DNA of 64,000 bases from Erythroxylum novogranatense (taxonomy: Eukaryota > Streptophyta > Magnoliopsida > Malpighiales > Erythroxylaceae). Each line of letters begins with the position of its first letter. Within the stretch, counting starts at the first letter, position 1. The translations under genes and the position numbers were made by a program. Positions 1 through 12,282 of this stretch are shown one piece after another. The stretch spans positions 24,424,809-24,488,808 of the forward strand of contig CM057228.1 in the NCBI GenBank assembly GCA_029891385.1. Direction: 5' to 3'. The notes below the pieces were generated by a model that was given only the letters and a program-made list of their open reading frames with translations, was not told the origin of the DNA and made no database searches.

Positions 1-505
1 CTCTCTAGAGAAAGCTATGCTAATTGCTAGATATCTTCTGTGTACTATTAGTAACCTTTTTTATCACTATTCATCTTGTATCGTCTGGTCCAATTATGAC
101 CCTTTAGATGACAAAATTCACTTCAATGTCTTCATGAAAGATGTAGATATTGAAGTCCTATTTCAAACCCTTCAAAAATGACCTTGATCTGATATCCTTA
201 GAGCAAGTTATGCCATTGTCCCAAACCAGGTTCATTATGATTGAGGACGGAACCTTGTTTGATTCCTTCAGCCCAATCTTTGTTATTATGTTATGATTTG
301 AAGAAATTTAATATTTTAATAATTTTTTAGGTTTGTTAATTAAGTTGGAAATTAAATTGGATGTTGAAAAAGTGTAAGATTTGATTAATTGTAGTGATAA
401 CGTTTAAAGTGAAGAAAATTTTTGGTAAAGTAATATGTTAGTTTAGTTTACCAATATCATTGAGCATTTTTCTATAATTTGGGCATATATGTTGATGAAA
501 AAGGG
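1..505. other. AT-rich intergenic, no gene seen
   Basis: No reading frame of useful length and no recognisable repeat boundary is seen. The sequence is AT-rich with short homopolymer runs, like other plant intergenic DNA in this window. Confidence 0.5.
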
Positions 506-1234
506 TTAATTACTAAAAAAAGTCTAAACTTTCGTCAAATTTTCAATTATAGCTTGAATTGTAAAAAGTAGCAATAAAATATTCAAACTTTCATTTTTTT
601 TCAATTATACCCTAAACTTTAAATTAAGTAGCAATAAAATGCTCAAAATTTCAAATTTTGTCAATTCTAGCCCACTATTAGTGTTTTTATTAAGTTTGCT
701 GATGTGACTTACCATGTGTTTAGAAAACCTTAACTATTAATACACATCATCCAAAATTAACATAACAAATAAAGATTAATGAAATGACGTCGTTGCTTAA
801 AAATGATCTAAATCGTATTACGCAATTTTGATGATTTTACGCTTTGATTTTAATTTTTCCTTCGTTTTTAGTTTATTCTCTCGATGCCCTCACCTTTTGA
901 TTTTTATATTATGCAGCTTCAACACCTTACACTAACGGTATCAATAGCATGGACTAAAAATAAAGAGCTTACTGATGTAGTACGTTGTAATGTGAGAATA
1001 GTTTGAGGCGTCAGAAGAACAAATAGAAAACAAAGAGCTTAGGGCATTGGGAGAACAACAAATAGCGTTGGGCTAGAATTGAAAAAAATTGAAAATTGAG
1101 TATTTTATTGCAAAATTGTTGAAATTTGTGATATAATTGAAAAAATTGAAAGTTTGGACGTTCTATTGTTATTTTTTAAAGTTCAAGCTATAATTGAAAA
1201 ATTGACAAAAGTTTGGACTTCTTTTAGTAATTAA
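506..1234. mobile_element. MITE-like element with long imperfect terminal inverted repeats
   Basis: The left end reads TTAATTACTAAAAAAAGTC and the right end, reverse-complemented, reads TTAATTACTAAAAGAAGTCC. The inverted similarity continues inward for over 100 bases, with phrases such as TTTTCAATTATAGCTTGAA on both arms. There is no coding capacity between the arms, which fits a non-autonomous DNA transposon of about 730 bp. No clear target duplication is visible and the outer boundary is uncertain by a few bases, so the superfamily is not assigned. An old palindromic rearrangement could look the same. Confidence 0.6.
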
Positions 1235-1459
1235 GCTTAAAAAGTTAGGTTGAATTTGTTAAAGAAGATAGTAAAAAAACATTTACAATTCATAAGAAGA
1301 CATACAAAGTTGATATTTAATTCACATAGTAAAATTTGGTAAAAGCAGCTTCTAGGTTTATTTTATGTCACCACTAAACACTCTTAAGTATTTAAATAAT
1401 AACTTGTGATAAGAATATCATATTCAAGTGATTCAAAAGGTTATGAAAAGTTAAGATAG

Positions 1460-1570
1460 TTTTGTAAAACGCTAGGGAGTTACTTAGAGCTGATAGTTTT
1501 CTAAAACGCTGGGGGAGTTACTTGGAGCTGATAGTTTTCTAAAACGCTAGGGGAGTTACTTGGAGCTGAT
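1460..1570. repeat. Three tandem copies of a ~38-bp unit
   Basis: Copies lie at 1460-1496, 1497-1534 and 1535-1570. Each contains AAACGCTAGGGGAGTTACTT followed by GGAGCTGATAG. The copies differ by only a few bases and the third is cut short by a few bases. No gene is nearby. Confidence 0.85.
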
Positions 1571-2469
1571 ATTAGCTAATCAGACCCTTACCATTAGTTA
1601 AGTCGATTTCTATAATTCTTTGTTCTAAGCATAGCTTTTAATGACTTTAGTCTTCATTTTTTTCACAAAAAAGATAATATAGAAGGAAAATGATAGGGAA
1701 ATGTGTATAAAATCTAAAAGTCTAATTTTAAGTAGAAAGAAAGAAGTTTCAAACTAGTGATTGATGATAGTGGAAGACATTCCAGTATAGTATAACTAAA
1801 ATTTAAAATCAGAATGAATCCAACAGTAACTTTCATATGAAAGATGGTATAATATGTCAAATAGGGATTTTAAATTATTTTTATTATTATTTACGCATAT
1901 TAAATATTTTATTAGATGTTAATTAATTGTTTGCATACCAAAATTGATTCCTAAATTGATTAGAATTACAGAAACTCCATATAAGGTTTATGGTGGATTT
2001 AGGATTTTATTAAATTGTTTAGTTCATAGCACTTAAGCATTTTTATTGAGTGTAAAATTATGTGATTATTGACATATAATTGTTAATGCATTTGTTATTA
2101 TTATTTGTTAAATTTTTGAGTTACTTGAATCGTGATCTTTTTGACATTTATTTTAGAGAAATTAGTTATCTCACCTAGGCAAATTTGTAGATATTTGTTG
2201 CACATAGAATATAAGAGTGTAGCTTTATATTTGTTTAATTATTATTTAATCTAGTTAGTATGTATTACCGTACTGTATTTTTAGGAGTGAGACTTAACAA
2301 TGGAAAAATGAGGACTTAAGACGGATTTTGAGTGTGATATCATAGAATTGGATCAAGGAAAATTTCTAGATAAAGAAATGACTTTCAATTTAGTAATTCC
2401 ATTGAATTATAAAAGTTTCACATGTTTGTCTTAACTCAATGATTGAATCTTGCATTGGGTGACGATTTG
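1571..2469. other. AT-rich intergenic, no gene seen
   Basis: Stop codons are frequent in all frames and no domain or repeat boundary was recognised. Confidence 0.45.
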
Positions 2470-3360
2470 TCATAGGCCTAATCAAGCTTACTCGGAATTG
2501 AGATGTGACAAGCATCTTGATATTAACATATTTGGTTTAGACTTCGCTTGATCAGTTTGATTTTGCTTAATCAATTTAGGCTTGCTTTGCTTTGATTAGT
2601 TTGGCTTGATTGATATAGGCCTTAATTAATTGTCTTTAGCAAACAAATAAATTTTGGAGCGATCTACTTGATCAATATTTACTTAAAGACTTAGTTGGGA
2701 TTAATAGTTGTCTAAACTTGATCATCTTGGTATTGGACTTGGTTTGTCATTTGATCACCTTGGGTTTGGGCTTAGTCAATTTGGGTGGCGTGATCAACTT
2801 ATGTTGAAAATCGATTGTTATATGTTTGGCTTAAGCAAAGGACGTTCATCAGCTTGGGTTACTACCTGTGTTTGCCATAATTGATTTTAGAGTACTTGTT
2901 TGCTTTGGATAGCTTGATTGACTTGAGAAGGGTTTGATCAAACTAAGCTTGACTTAATCAATCTAAGGGGATTTAATTAACTTGAACTTAATTAGATTGG
3001 ACTTGACTAAATTAAATTAAGTTTGGAGTAATCGGCAAGAGAGGGCTTGATCAATTTTAAATTTGGCTTGATGGAATTAGATTTGACTTAATTAAATTTA
3101 GCTTAATTAAATAAGATTGAACTTAATTAATTTAAGGTTTAATGGACGTAGGAGGACTCAATTGAATTGGGCTTGACTTATTAGCTTAAGATGGTTTGAT
3201 TAAGTTAGCTTAATTGACTTAAGATTTTAATTAATTTGGATTTGATCAACTGTGACTATGGCAATTTTTTTGAAATTAATTTAAAGATGATTGATTAATT
3301 TGAGTTTTACTTGACCATTTTGAACTTGTCTTAAATCTTAATGAGATAGATTTAGACCTA
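2470..3360. repeat. Degenerate repeat tract rich in TTGATCAA and TTAATTAA
   Basis: For almost 900 bases the sequence reuses a few words: GGCTTGATTAATT, TTGATCAATTTGG, GACTTAATTAA and their variants. The spacing is irregular at roughly 15-40 bases. It looks like a decayed minisatellite rather than coding DNA, since all frames are closed. Exact unit length and copy number need a self-alignment. Confidence 0.55.
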
Positions 3361-3902
3361 TATATAGAGTTTTTTCAAGCTATAAGTTTCATCGTAAAAA
3401 TACTTTTATTTTAAATTTCTTAATTTTATTTCCACAACCTAGTTGGAGTAGTCTATACTAAGCAGTTTCTTTTATTTTCTTTTGAACATAATAAGAAATT
3501 CGTAGAGTTACATTTTTTAAAAATATTTTTCCGAAAAGTTGTCCTTTGCAAATATTTCTTAATTTGAAAAACTCGTTAGACATTTAGATAATTAATTAAA
3601 ATCTAAAATTATTTTAATTAGGAATCTTTTAACTCCTTTTATTTTTTTAATTAAATAGTGTGGTGATTCTATTAATTCTTTCTTCATTTATATCATTCTA
3701 CCTTTCTTATAACAAAGATTCTGACATGTCAACATTGATATAATGATTTGAATTAGTTATATTTATATATATAACTAATTTAGTGAAATTTTGGCTTCAA
3801 ACTGAATCTTAAGTTACAAATGTTACTGGCATTTTCATTAAAGTCAACGAAATCATCCCTTGCTTGAGCTTGTGATTTTGCAGTTGTAAACTTAACTGTA
3901 GT

Positions 3903-4100
3903 GAAGGAGTCAAAAATTTAAAATGTGAGTGTTCAAAAATTTAATTTTTTTAAATCTTAGGAAGTCCAATATACCAAAGGTTTCAAATAATTTCATTATT
4001 ATATATATTTATATAAATTAAAAATAAATATATTTAATATTTAATATTTTTAAAAAAATTGAGAGACCTAATGCACCACTGAGTTCCATGTGGCTCCGTC
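3903..4100. mobile_element. Short MITE with GACGGAGCCA-type ends
   Basis: The left end GAAGGAGTCAAAAATTT and the right end TGGCTCCGTC form an inverted repeat with 8 of 10 outer bases matching. The ends and the subterminal words (AATTTAAAA on the left, GCACCAC near the right) match the larger element at 50200-51134, so the two look like members of one family. There is no coding capacity. No flanking duplication is obvious. Confidence 0.55.
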
Positions 4101-4339
4101 TATACTTACCGGTTACTCTAAAGTTGGCCATTTTCATTAAAATTTTAATTTTTGTAACCTTGCTTTAGTTATATTTGATTTCCGTTCCGATTGGCGGAAA
4201 TTTTGCACTTAAAAAGCAATTTCACAAACAATCTGCTTAAGAAAATGAACTAGGGTGATAAGCAAACCAACTCCTCTTATTTCAGTTGTTTGGAATTTTA
4301 ATTCCAATAACTCCGTTTAAGGTTAAGCATTTGCCAACT

Positions 4340-5074
4340 TTATTTGAAAGGGGAGCTCTCGTATCTAAGGAAGCAACTTCCTGTATATATCTTTCCACCA
4401 TCTCTCTGGGCACACATTATGCTGTACCTGCTATACAGGAGCCTGAGGCATCTCTTGCATTTAGAAACTGAAAGATCCCTAGTGCACTGAGCCATGCCAT
4501 AAAAACTTCCTGCCCTCTTTGTTACTCCTTTCTTGACGTCTTCTATTGCGTATAGGTTTGGGGCCTTCTCAACATTTTTTAGAAGCTTGTGAATGAGCTT
4601 TTGCTTTGCTACACTGTGTATTACCAATTCCCAACTCCAATTGCACCGACGGTAGCGATATTTCATGTCGACATGGCCGAAAAAGTCCTTGTTCGAGTAC
4701 TTGAGCATACAATTATCGTACCAAATAACTGCAGATTTTTTAGATGGACAGAGTTTGGGGATCTCTTTTCCCGCTTGCTCAACGCATGTTTTGCAGTCTG
4801 TTTCATTGACATCCCCTTTGCAAAGTGCAAGACCGTGTATTTGGTCTGAGTTTGTACCGATTGAATATCGACTAAAACCTGCAGGAGGGGTAGACTCTGA
4901 TAACGACGCAAGGAGCTTCTCCAAATTAGATTGAGCAAGTTCATAGCCACTCGTGGCACTGCTGTACCTGGACAGCGAACAGACATGGTGGAGTGGGTCA
5001 ACTCCATTGACAGTTTGGAGAACGATGGCGAATGAAACCAGATAAAACGTGCTGTAAAACTTTGAGAGAACCAT
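4340..5074 (-). CDS. Cysteine-rich repeat secretory protein (two DUF26/Gnk2 domains)
   Basis: A 244-aa protein encoded without introns. Residues 1-24 form a hydrophobic signal peptide, predicting secretion. Two Gnk2-homologous (DUF26, stress-antifung) domains follow. The hallmark C-x8-C-x2-C is complete in both: C85/C94/C97 and C197/C206/C209, with extra cysteines at 32, 109, 122, 144, 221 and 234. There is no transmembrane segment or kinase domain after the second repeat, so it is a CRRSP rather than a CRK receptor kinase or plasmodesmata-located protein. Known relatives include ginkbilobin-2, an apoplastic mannose-binding antifungal protein; the role here is inferred from the family. The start is the first ATG and puts the signal peptide exactly at the N-terminus. 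Length matches the usual 240-260 aa. No frameshift or stop is present. It stands alone with no related copy nearby. Confidence 0.9.
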   Translation of the reverse strand: MVLSKFYSTFYLVSFAIVLQTVNGVDPLHHVCSLSRYSSATSGYELAQSNLEKLLASLSESTPPAGFSRYSIGTNSDQIHGLALCKGDVNETDCKTCVEQAGKEIPKLCPSKKSAVIWYDNCMLKYSNKDFFGHVDMKYRYRRCNWSWELVIHSVAKQKLIHKLLKNVEKAPNLYAIEDVKKGVTKRAGSFYGMAQCTRDLSVSKCKRCLRLLYSRYSIMCAQRDGGKIYTGSCFLRYESSPFK

Positions 5075-5126
5075 TTATGCGTATTTGTTGGTCGCTTAAT
5101 GTGTTTAATCTTTAAGCATTGTGTAG

Positions 5127-5144
5127 TATATATAGTTATATATA
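5127..5144 (-). promoter_or_regulatory. Candidate TATA box of the DUF26 gene
   Basis: Two adjacent TATATATA-type runs lie about 55-70 bases upstream of the minus-strand ATG. This is a plausible TATA position leaving a short 5' leader. It rests on sequence and spacing only. Confidence 0.4.
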
Positions 5145-7929
5145 CTGCGTTACAGTCCCATTAAATTGGCAAGCTATGGTTTTCTGGACTTGCGCCTTGC
5201 CAGCGACACATACATATCCATAAACTTGTCTTGGACTCCGTTCGGCTTATAAACTTCCATATCAGGCTCGGTATGATGGTGGCGTCTCACCAATAAGCGT
5301 TGTCTACTGAGATTACGTATCTTAATGAATTATATAATACATATTGAAAAAAGCATTTGCGTTTTCATTGGGATTATAAAATAATGCACATATATAATTA
5401 ACCGACAAATCATAAATGAGCTATATGATCCTAATCCAAAACAAGAACTCTTTTGGCTTCAAATTATATATAAAACCTTATGCACTTCCATATTTATTTA
5501 AATTCTATGTTTTGATCAGATGGGCAACCAGACAAATTTGATAATATTGCCAGATAGGATAATTTAACTTGAAGCTTGAGAGTTTCATACGTGATGTCTC
5601 TGTCGATAATGCGTTGCAACTTCCGAAATTGGTATAGCAGTGTCTACATATGTGACAGGAAATTAAATCACGAGCTACAAGCTTCTCAAAAGTGGTATAT
5701 CTCCAAGTCATCGGGATCGTAAAACGTAGAGTTTCTTAATAAGTTGCGACAAATATATACATAAAAATATGAAACACACTCGGATTTTTGTCTAGTTTTT
5801 AATTTAAGTTATTTGATTTGGTACCATTGCATCAATGTAGTAAAGTAAATTCAATATCTTGCACAAATGTATTTGGCAGTAGTTTCCTTAATTATTTTAT
5901 TGATAAGTTTTATAATATATTGATGATGAAAACTTAATTATTTTATTGATAAATTTTATCAATAAGCAATTTAGCCGGTATTGTTTACCAAGCATTGTCT
6001 TACGACCTTCTACAATTTGGCACTAAATTATAGTAGCTACATAGGGATACTTTGGAAAAGAGTTCTTTAAAGACCAATTAATTTTCCTAGCAAATGTTGT
6101 ATCTAAACTCTATTAGGATAGTTAGAGTCTAATTATACTTTTAGAATGATTCCGTATAAAAAGGAAACAACTTAAAGTAAGTTTTCATAACTATTACCAT
6201 TAAGTTTAATTAGAGATTTCTTTACATGATTAACACTCTTCAACTCTAGCTAACTAAAGAATTAGATTGTCTTCTTTATAAACAACTCGATATTATGTGT
6301 AGTTATTTTTGCAGGTTTGTAGACCTAAGACCATCTTAATAGACTTACTTTAATTAAGTTTAGTCCGCATCATTTGACATTGTTTATGAAAAGGTTTTAA
6401 AATTTTCGAACATTCTCATTTTAAAAAATCTCAAATCAGTTAGGTTATCATCAACTTGAAAAAAAATGATTAACACTTTTTGAAGAGATCTATCTGTCAA
6501 CCTTACGGAAACAACTAAAACCTCTCTAATGTTCCTCGAGACAACAGGTAACTCAAGGACCAAATTGCTAAAATTTAAATGCTATAACAATTTAAATAAT
6601 TATTGTAAGAAAGGCAACAGATACATGAAAGACAAAAAAACTCACACCCAAAGACCATTGACAAGAGCCCCATCTATATCCTTGCAATCAACACCATTAG
6701 AAAGCAGTACATAGGGGAGAGTCAGATAGTCGATAGCCTATCGATAGCAGATGTCCTAGCAGATTCGTCACTATGCAAGAGTTTAGGATCCATGTCCATG
6801 TCAATCATGTACGTCGATATAGGGAACTTACGAACATGAACGATGCATTTAATGCTACAAAATGCAAATCCTTTTGTTCCATTATGAACAATAAAGCACT
6901 TCATGGTTTCAAACCATTCTTCCATCTTCAGTAACTATCAAATTCGTTTCACACTTTAGTAGCAGTATGAGTAGAATTAAAAGACTTCGCCTACTTAAAT
7001 CTCTATAATCTAAATAATTCAATAAATCTTAAAGGATTACTTGTAGCAATTTTTGTTCAAAGCAACCCAAATCTCTAGACTCAATGCAGGGGTGGCAAAA
7101 GCAACCTTTACAAATAGACTTAGGCCTTACAAGCCTTTGCGAAATTTGACGCGGAAAAAAAAACTAAGAAGCTTTGAAGAGATACACATCAGGATACACA
7201 AATATATAGATTCATTAGATACTAATCATAAGAATCCTAAAAATAATGAAAATAGAAAGAGAAGTGAGTTGCTAGTCAACAAAACTGAGAAGAAGAATCA
7301 TGACCAAAATGGTCAAAAGTTGAGAAAAAGGGGGAATCGATTAAGATCTCCTCAAGTTCAATACTTCACTCGACAAAAAGGACTATAAAAATCTAACGAT
7401 GGTAATGAATGACTTAATAAACTAAAGAAGACTAGGTTATTTCATAAAGAAAATTAGCAGGGATGACTAAGTTAGGGAGTAACGAAGAAAGAATCATTCA
7501 CAAAGGTCAAGAACCAGTGAACTACACCCTACTCAAAGAGTGAATATAATAATAAGAGGAGATTGAAAATTGCTAAAATCTCAGTCAAAGAAAGCACAAC
7601 AAAGGCAAAGTCACAACAAACAACCTAATCGTAATAGGCTTTTCAATAAAAAGGATAAAGGTCTTCAAGATCACCTTCTAACAAATGAACATGATGTCCT
7701 TAATCAACCCTCATGAAGATGTTATAGCTGTGAATCTGTTGAGAGCCAACTTTTAAGTCAAAAAAATAATGGTAAATATAAGGATTGTAGCAAACATATT
7801 GTTCTATGTTGCTTTCAAATAGATGGGCATCCTAATAGATAGACTAAAAAATGTTACCTGACCTTTGCTTAGTTTTATAGGTGACCAAATACATACAAAA
7901 TGGAAGATACATTTGCATGTAACATTAGG
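5145..7929. other. Intergenic DNA, no recognisable gene
   Basis: Upstream flank of the DUF26 gene followed by AT-rich DNA. A 111-codon open frame at 7053-7388 (plus) is lysine/asparagine-rich with no recognisable domain and is probably chance. No repeat boundaries were identified. Confidence 0.4.
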
Positions 7930-7991
7930 GACAAGGTTAACAAATATGACAACTCTTCTTCTTCTTTCATAAGCAATAAGGGAGAAGTATG

Positions 7992-8244
7992 TGACAAAAA
8001 AACAAAAACTTTTCCTCTTCAACCTTTCTCTGTTTTCTTTTATTTTCTCCTTCCGTTTACAACAGAATATAAACCTATTTATAAGCTACTTTTGACTCTT
8101 GAACTTCATACAACATTTAAAATCAGGAAAATTAAACAACTCAAAAAACAGAACACTAAATATCACCATAAATTTTGACTCTTGATTATTGAAACCACCG
8201 TAACTCTCCAAACCCTTGAACTTCACATTTAAGTTTATTCAACA
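7992..8244 (-). repeat. 3' LTR of copia element 1
   Basis: 253 bp, plus-strand ends TGACAAAAA and TTCAACA. It is colinear with the other LTR at 12283-12535 with no length difference. It is the 3' LTR because the coding strand is minus. Confidence 0.95.
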
Positions 8245-8247
8245 AAA

Positions 8248-8254
8248 CTCCCCC
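8248..8254 (-). other. Polypurine tract of copia element 1
   Basis: On the minus strand GGGGGAG is followed by TTT and then the 3' LTR start TGTTGAA. This is the expected plus-strand priming site for reverse transcription. Confidence 0.75.
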
Positions 8255-8260
8255 GTAAAC

Positions 8261-11200
8261 TTAAATATTTCTACCATCCTTCATGCCGAGCAACTTCTTA
8301 CAAATTTCAAGAAGTACCTTTGGTAGTGGTTTCGTGAAGATATTCGCAACTTGGTCCCGACTTGCCACGTGCACTAATTCCACACTTCCTTTCTTTACTT
8401 GATCTCGGATAAAGTGAAATCGAACATCGATGTGTTTACTTCTCTCATGATTCACCGGATTCTTTGTCAACTCGATCGTCGATTTATTGTCAATTCGTAT
8501 CTCAGTTGCATCGAGTTGTTGTTGCTCCAACTTGCCTAATAAATTTCTGAGTCATATCGCATGACAAACGCCCCAAGACGCTACCACATATTCAACTTCA
8601 CATGTCGAGAGTGTCACGATCGGTTGCTTCTTTGAAAGCCCAGTAAATGTTGTGTCGCCCATAAAGAACACGTATCCCGATGTACTCTTCCGATCATCAA
8701 TATCACCGCACCAATCGCTGTCTGTATAGCCCATTAGCTTGAATTCTTCTGCTTTCGGGTAAAATAATCCGAGTGACTCCGTCCCTTTAACATATCTCAA
8801 AATTCGCTTCAATGCCTTCCAATGTTTATAAACTAGCTCCTCCATGAACCGACTTACAATGCCGACACTTAACGAAAGGTCCGGTCTTGTGCATGTGAGA
8901 TAGTGAAGACTTCCTATCAAATTTTGAAAGTTTTGCACCTGGTTCCATTGGTGTCGATACCGGGTTGCAATCAGCCATCTTGTACTTCTTCAAAATCTCC
9001 TTTGCATATGTCTCCTGTGATACAAAAATACCTGTCTCTCCTTGGCTAACCTCCAAACCAAGAAAAAACTTCATCAAGCCCAAATCTGTCATCTCAAATT
9101 CTCGTGTCATTGTGTCCTTGAACTCTTCTACTATCGCATCATTGTTCCCCATAAAAATGAGATCATTAACATAAAGAGCAACAAATAACATGTTACCTCC
9201 ACTCTTCTTTATATAAAGGGCATGCTCGTAAGGACATTGTGTAAATCCGTTCTCCTTGAAATAAGTATCGATACGAGTATTCCATGCCCGCGGTGCTTGC
9301 TTTAAACCGTAAAGCGCCTTCTTCAATTTCGACACCTTCTTTTCTTCTCCGATTTTCATGTACCCTGGTGGTTGTTCGATATAGACTTCTTCTTCGAGCA
9401 CACCATTTAAAAATGCTGACTTTATATCCATTTGAAATATCGGCCATTTGAATTGAGCTGCTTGGGAAATGAGTAATCGGATTGTCTCCATTCTTGCAAC
9501 AGGAGCAAACACCTCGTCGTAGTCGATTCCTGCCTTTTGCTTGTATCCCTTCGTAACAAATAGCGCCTTGTACCGCTCTATTTTGCCTTGAGCGTTCATC
9601 TTTTTCTTAAACACCCACTTCACACCAATAGGCTGACATCCTTTCGGCAATTCCACTAACTTCCATGTGTTGTTCCGGTTAATCGCTTTAATCTCCTCAT
9701 CCATGGCATTTTTCCACTTCTTGTCTCGCACCGCCTCTTCAAAGCTTATATTCTCAGCATCTACCAAAAGACATACAAGTTGTACCTCACTTGTCGAATC
9801 ATACAAATCTTGCAAACTTCGCATTTTGGCTTGTCGCGGTTAATCTTCATCATCAGTAGTTTCAGGGTCTGTTGGTGTAGTTGTTGGTATAGCGGTTGAT
9901 GATTCTCCAACCTCAATGATAATCTCCGTTGAGTTATTCCAATCCCACTCGCTTGCTTCGTTAACTAGTACATCACGACTCACTACAACTTTCTTGCTTA
10001 TCGGGTCGAGTAGCCTGTATCCTTTTGTTTTCCCATCATACCCAATAAATACATACCTTTTGCTTTTGTCTTCAAGCTTCGTTCTTTGCTGATTCGGTAC
10101 ATGTGCATAAGTCACACTACCGAATATCTTTAGGTGAGAGATTGTTGGCTTTTGTCCACTCCATGCCTCTTGTGGTGTTTGATCATCCAATTTCGCATGT
10201 GAACATCGATTTTGCACAAAGATGGCGCATTGCACAGCTTCTGCCCAAAATTCCTTTGGCAATTTTTTGCTCTTCATCATTGACCGAACCATGTCGAGAA
10301 TGATCCGGTTCTTCCTCTAGGCCACACCATTTTGCTGGGGAGTGTACGGTGCGGTTAGAAATCGCCTTATCCCTTGCTCCTCACAATACTTCATGAAAGC
10401 CACTGAAGTATACTCGACACCTCTATCGGATCGTACGGCTTTGATGTGACTACCAGTTGCCTTCTCCACCATTACTTTGAACTTTTTAAACACCTCGAAC
10501 GCCTCGGATTTTTCTTTCAAACAATAAACCCAAGTTTTTCGTGAGAAATCATCGATAAAGGAAATAAAATACCTTTTACCGCTGAAAGATTCGGGGGTTA
10601 TTGGTCCACAGATATCGGTATGAATTAACTCAAGAGGTTGCTTTGCCTGATATTTAGCCTTCTTTTGAAACGAGATTCTCGCATGCTTGCCGAGTACGCA
10701 TTCTTCACAAAATTTCCCTTCGTAGTCCATGTCGGGTAGCTTGTGCACCATCTTCTTCTTTGCTAACTTTTTTAGACCTCCATGATGTAGGTAACCAAAG
10801 CGGAGATGCCACAGTGATGCCTTATCTTCTACGTCAACTCGCAAACATTTTTCTCATATGCTTCTCAAATTCAGTTTGTACATGTGATTCCTCCCCATCT
10901 CGACTTGAGTAACTAGACGCCCTTTCTTATCCTTCAAATGCAGTACCCGTTCTCTCATAAGTACTGAATAGCCTTTCTCCATGAGTTGCCCCATACTCAA
11001 AATGTTGGTCTTGAGGTCTGGTACATAATACACATCTTAGATTGACCCTACCAATCCATCATTTTGTAAGTAACAAATCGTACCTTGGCCTTTGACCTCA
11101 ACCTTCGACGCATCTCCAAAAGATACGTGTCCATCTTCAAATTTTCGCATCTCCTTGAACAAATGTTTGTACCCGCACATGTGGTTGCTTGCACCCGAGT

Positions 11201-12263
11201 CGAGGTACCACACCATGTCATTGTCGGTGTTGATTTCGTTGTGCGCCATCAAGAGAAAACCTTCCTCATCTTCTGTTGCTAGATTGGTTGTCTCTTCTAC
11301 CTTTTTCTCGACTCGACATTCTTTGGCGAAATGCCCCACCTTGCCACAATTGTAACATTTATCGGAGTAGCAATCCTTTGCATAGTGACCATATTTGTGA
11401 CAATTGTAGCACTTGATGTTGGAATGATTCGATCGGCCGCCTCTCCCACGACCACGTCCTCTTCCACGCAAATTTTGTTGGCTTGATTGCTCATTCTGCT
11501 CATCATACCCTTCTTGACCACAGCCTCTACCACCACGACCATTTCCTCGACGTCTACTGCCACGCCCTCTACCCTGAAAATTTTGAGAATAAAGTACCTT
11601 TTCGTCTTTGATTGACGCCTTGGTTTGAAGTGCTTGCTCAAGTGTTTCCTCCTTCTTCTTTTTACGTTGTTTATGTGCCTCAAGAGAACCCGCGAGCTCG
11701 TCAACCGTAAGCGTTGCTAGGTCCTTTGACTCTTCTATGGCACATACGACATTTTCGAAACTATCGGTTAACGACCTCAAGATCTTCTCCACAATTCGCG
11801 CATTGGTTAACGCTTCGCCATTTCGGTTGAGTTGGTTCACCACGGTCTGGACACGTGTGATGTAGTCGGATACACCTTCAGACTCTTTCATCTTCATACC
11901 TTCCAATTCGCCACGAAGAGTTTGGAGGCGAACTTGCTTGACTAGATCGGCTCCTTTGTATACGTTCGCCAAAATATCTCACACTTCTTTTGAAGTTATT
12001 GCACCTGCAATTTTCTCAAAACCCGACTCGTCAACAACTCGGAACAACATATACAATGACGTTTTATCCTTCATTCGAGTTTCTTTCAATGCCTTGTGTT
12101 GAGCCGCCGAATATCCCATGGTAATTTTTGGTTCTACAAAACTAGTCTCGACTATTTCCCAAGCATCTTAAGACCCGAGAAGAGCTTTCATTTGAATGCT
12201 CCAATTCTCATAGTTCGCCTTCGTCAATCGGGGTAGCGACATTTGACCCATCACATTCTCCAT
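8261..12263 (-). pseudogene. Copia gag-pol polyprotein, broken
   Basis: Starts at ATG 12263 and ends with TAA near 8261. In order: gag; two CCHC zinc knuckles (CYNCHKYGHYAKDC and CYNCGKVGHFAKEC, about 11310-11415); aspartic protease DSGA (about 11200); integrase with an HHCC finger and DDE core (10840-10320); reverse transcriptase (9700-9000); RNase H (8800-8300). Breaks in the reading frame are TAA 12168-12170, TGA 11979-11981, TAA 11037-11039, TGA 10854-10856, TAG 10317-10319, TAA 9840-9842 and TGA 8552-8554, plus a frameshift near 8940. The RT catalytic motif reads YVND instead of YVDD. Several breaks look like C-to-T or G-to-A changes (TGG to TGA twice, probably CGA to TGA once). The element cannot make its own proteins. 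Confidence 0.93.
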
Positions 12264-12267
12264 CTGT

Positions 12268-12279
12268 GCTCTGATACCA
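12268..12279 (-). other. Primer binding site of copia element 1 (tRNA-iMet type)
   Basis: On the minus strand it reads TGGTATCAGAGC, the usual complement of the 3' end of plant initiator tRNA-Met. It lies three bases inside the 5' LTR. Confidence 0.9.
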
Positions 12280-12282
12280 ATT

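Noticed and set aside
7053..7388. 111-codon Lys/Asn-rich frame
   Set aside because: AT-rich composition, no domain, no upstream signals; likely chance.
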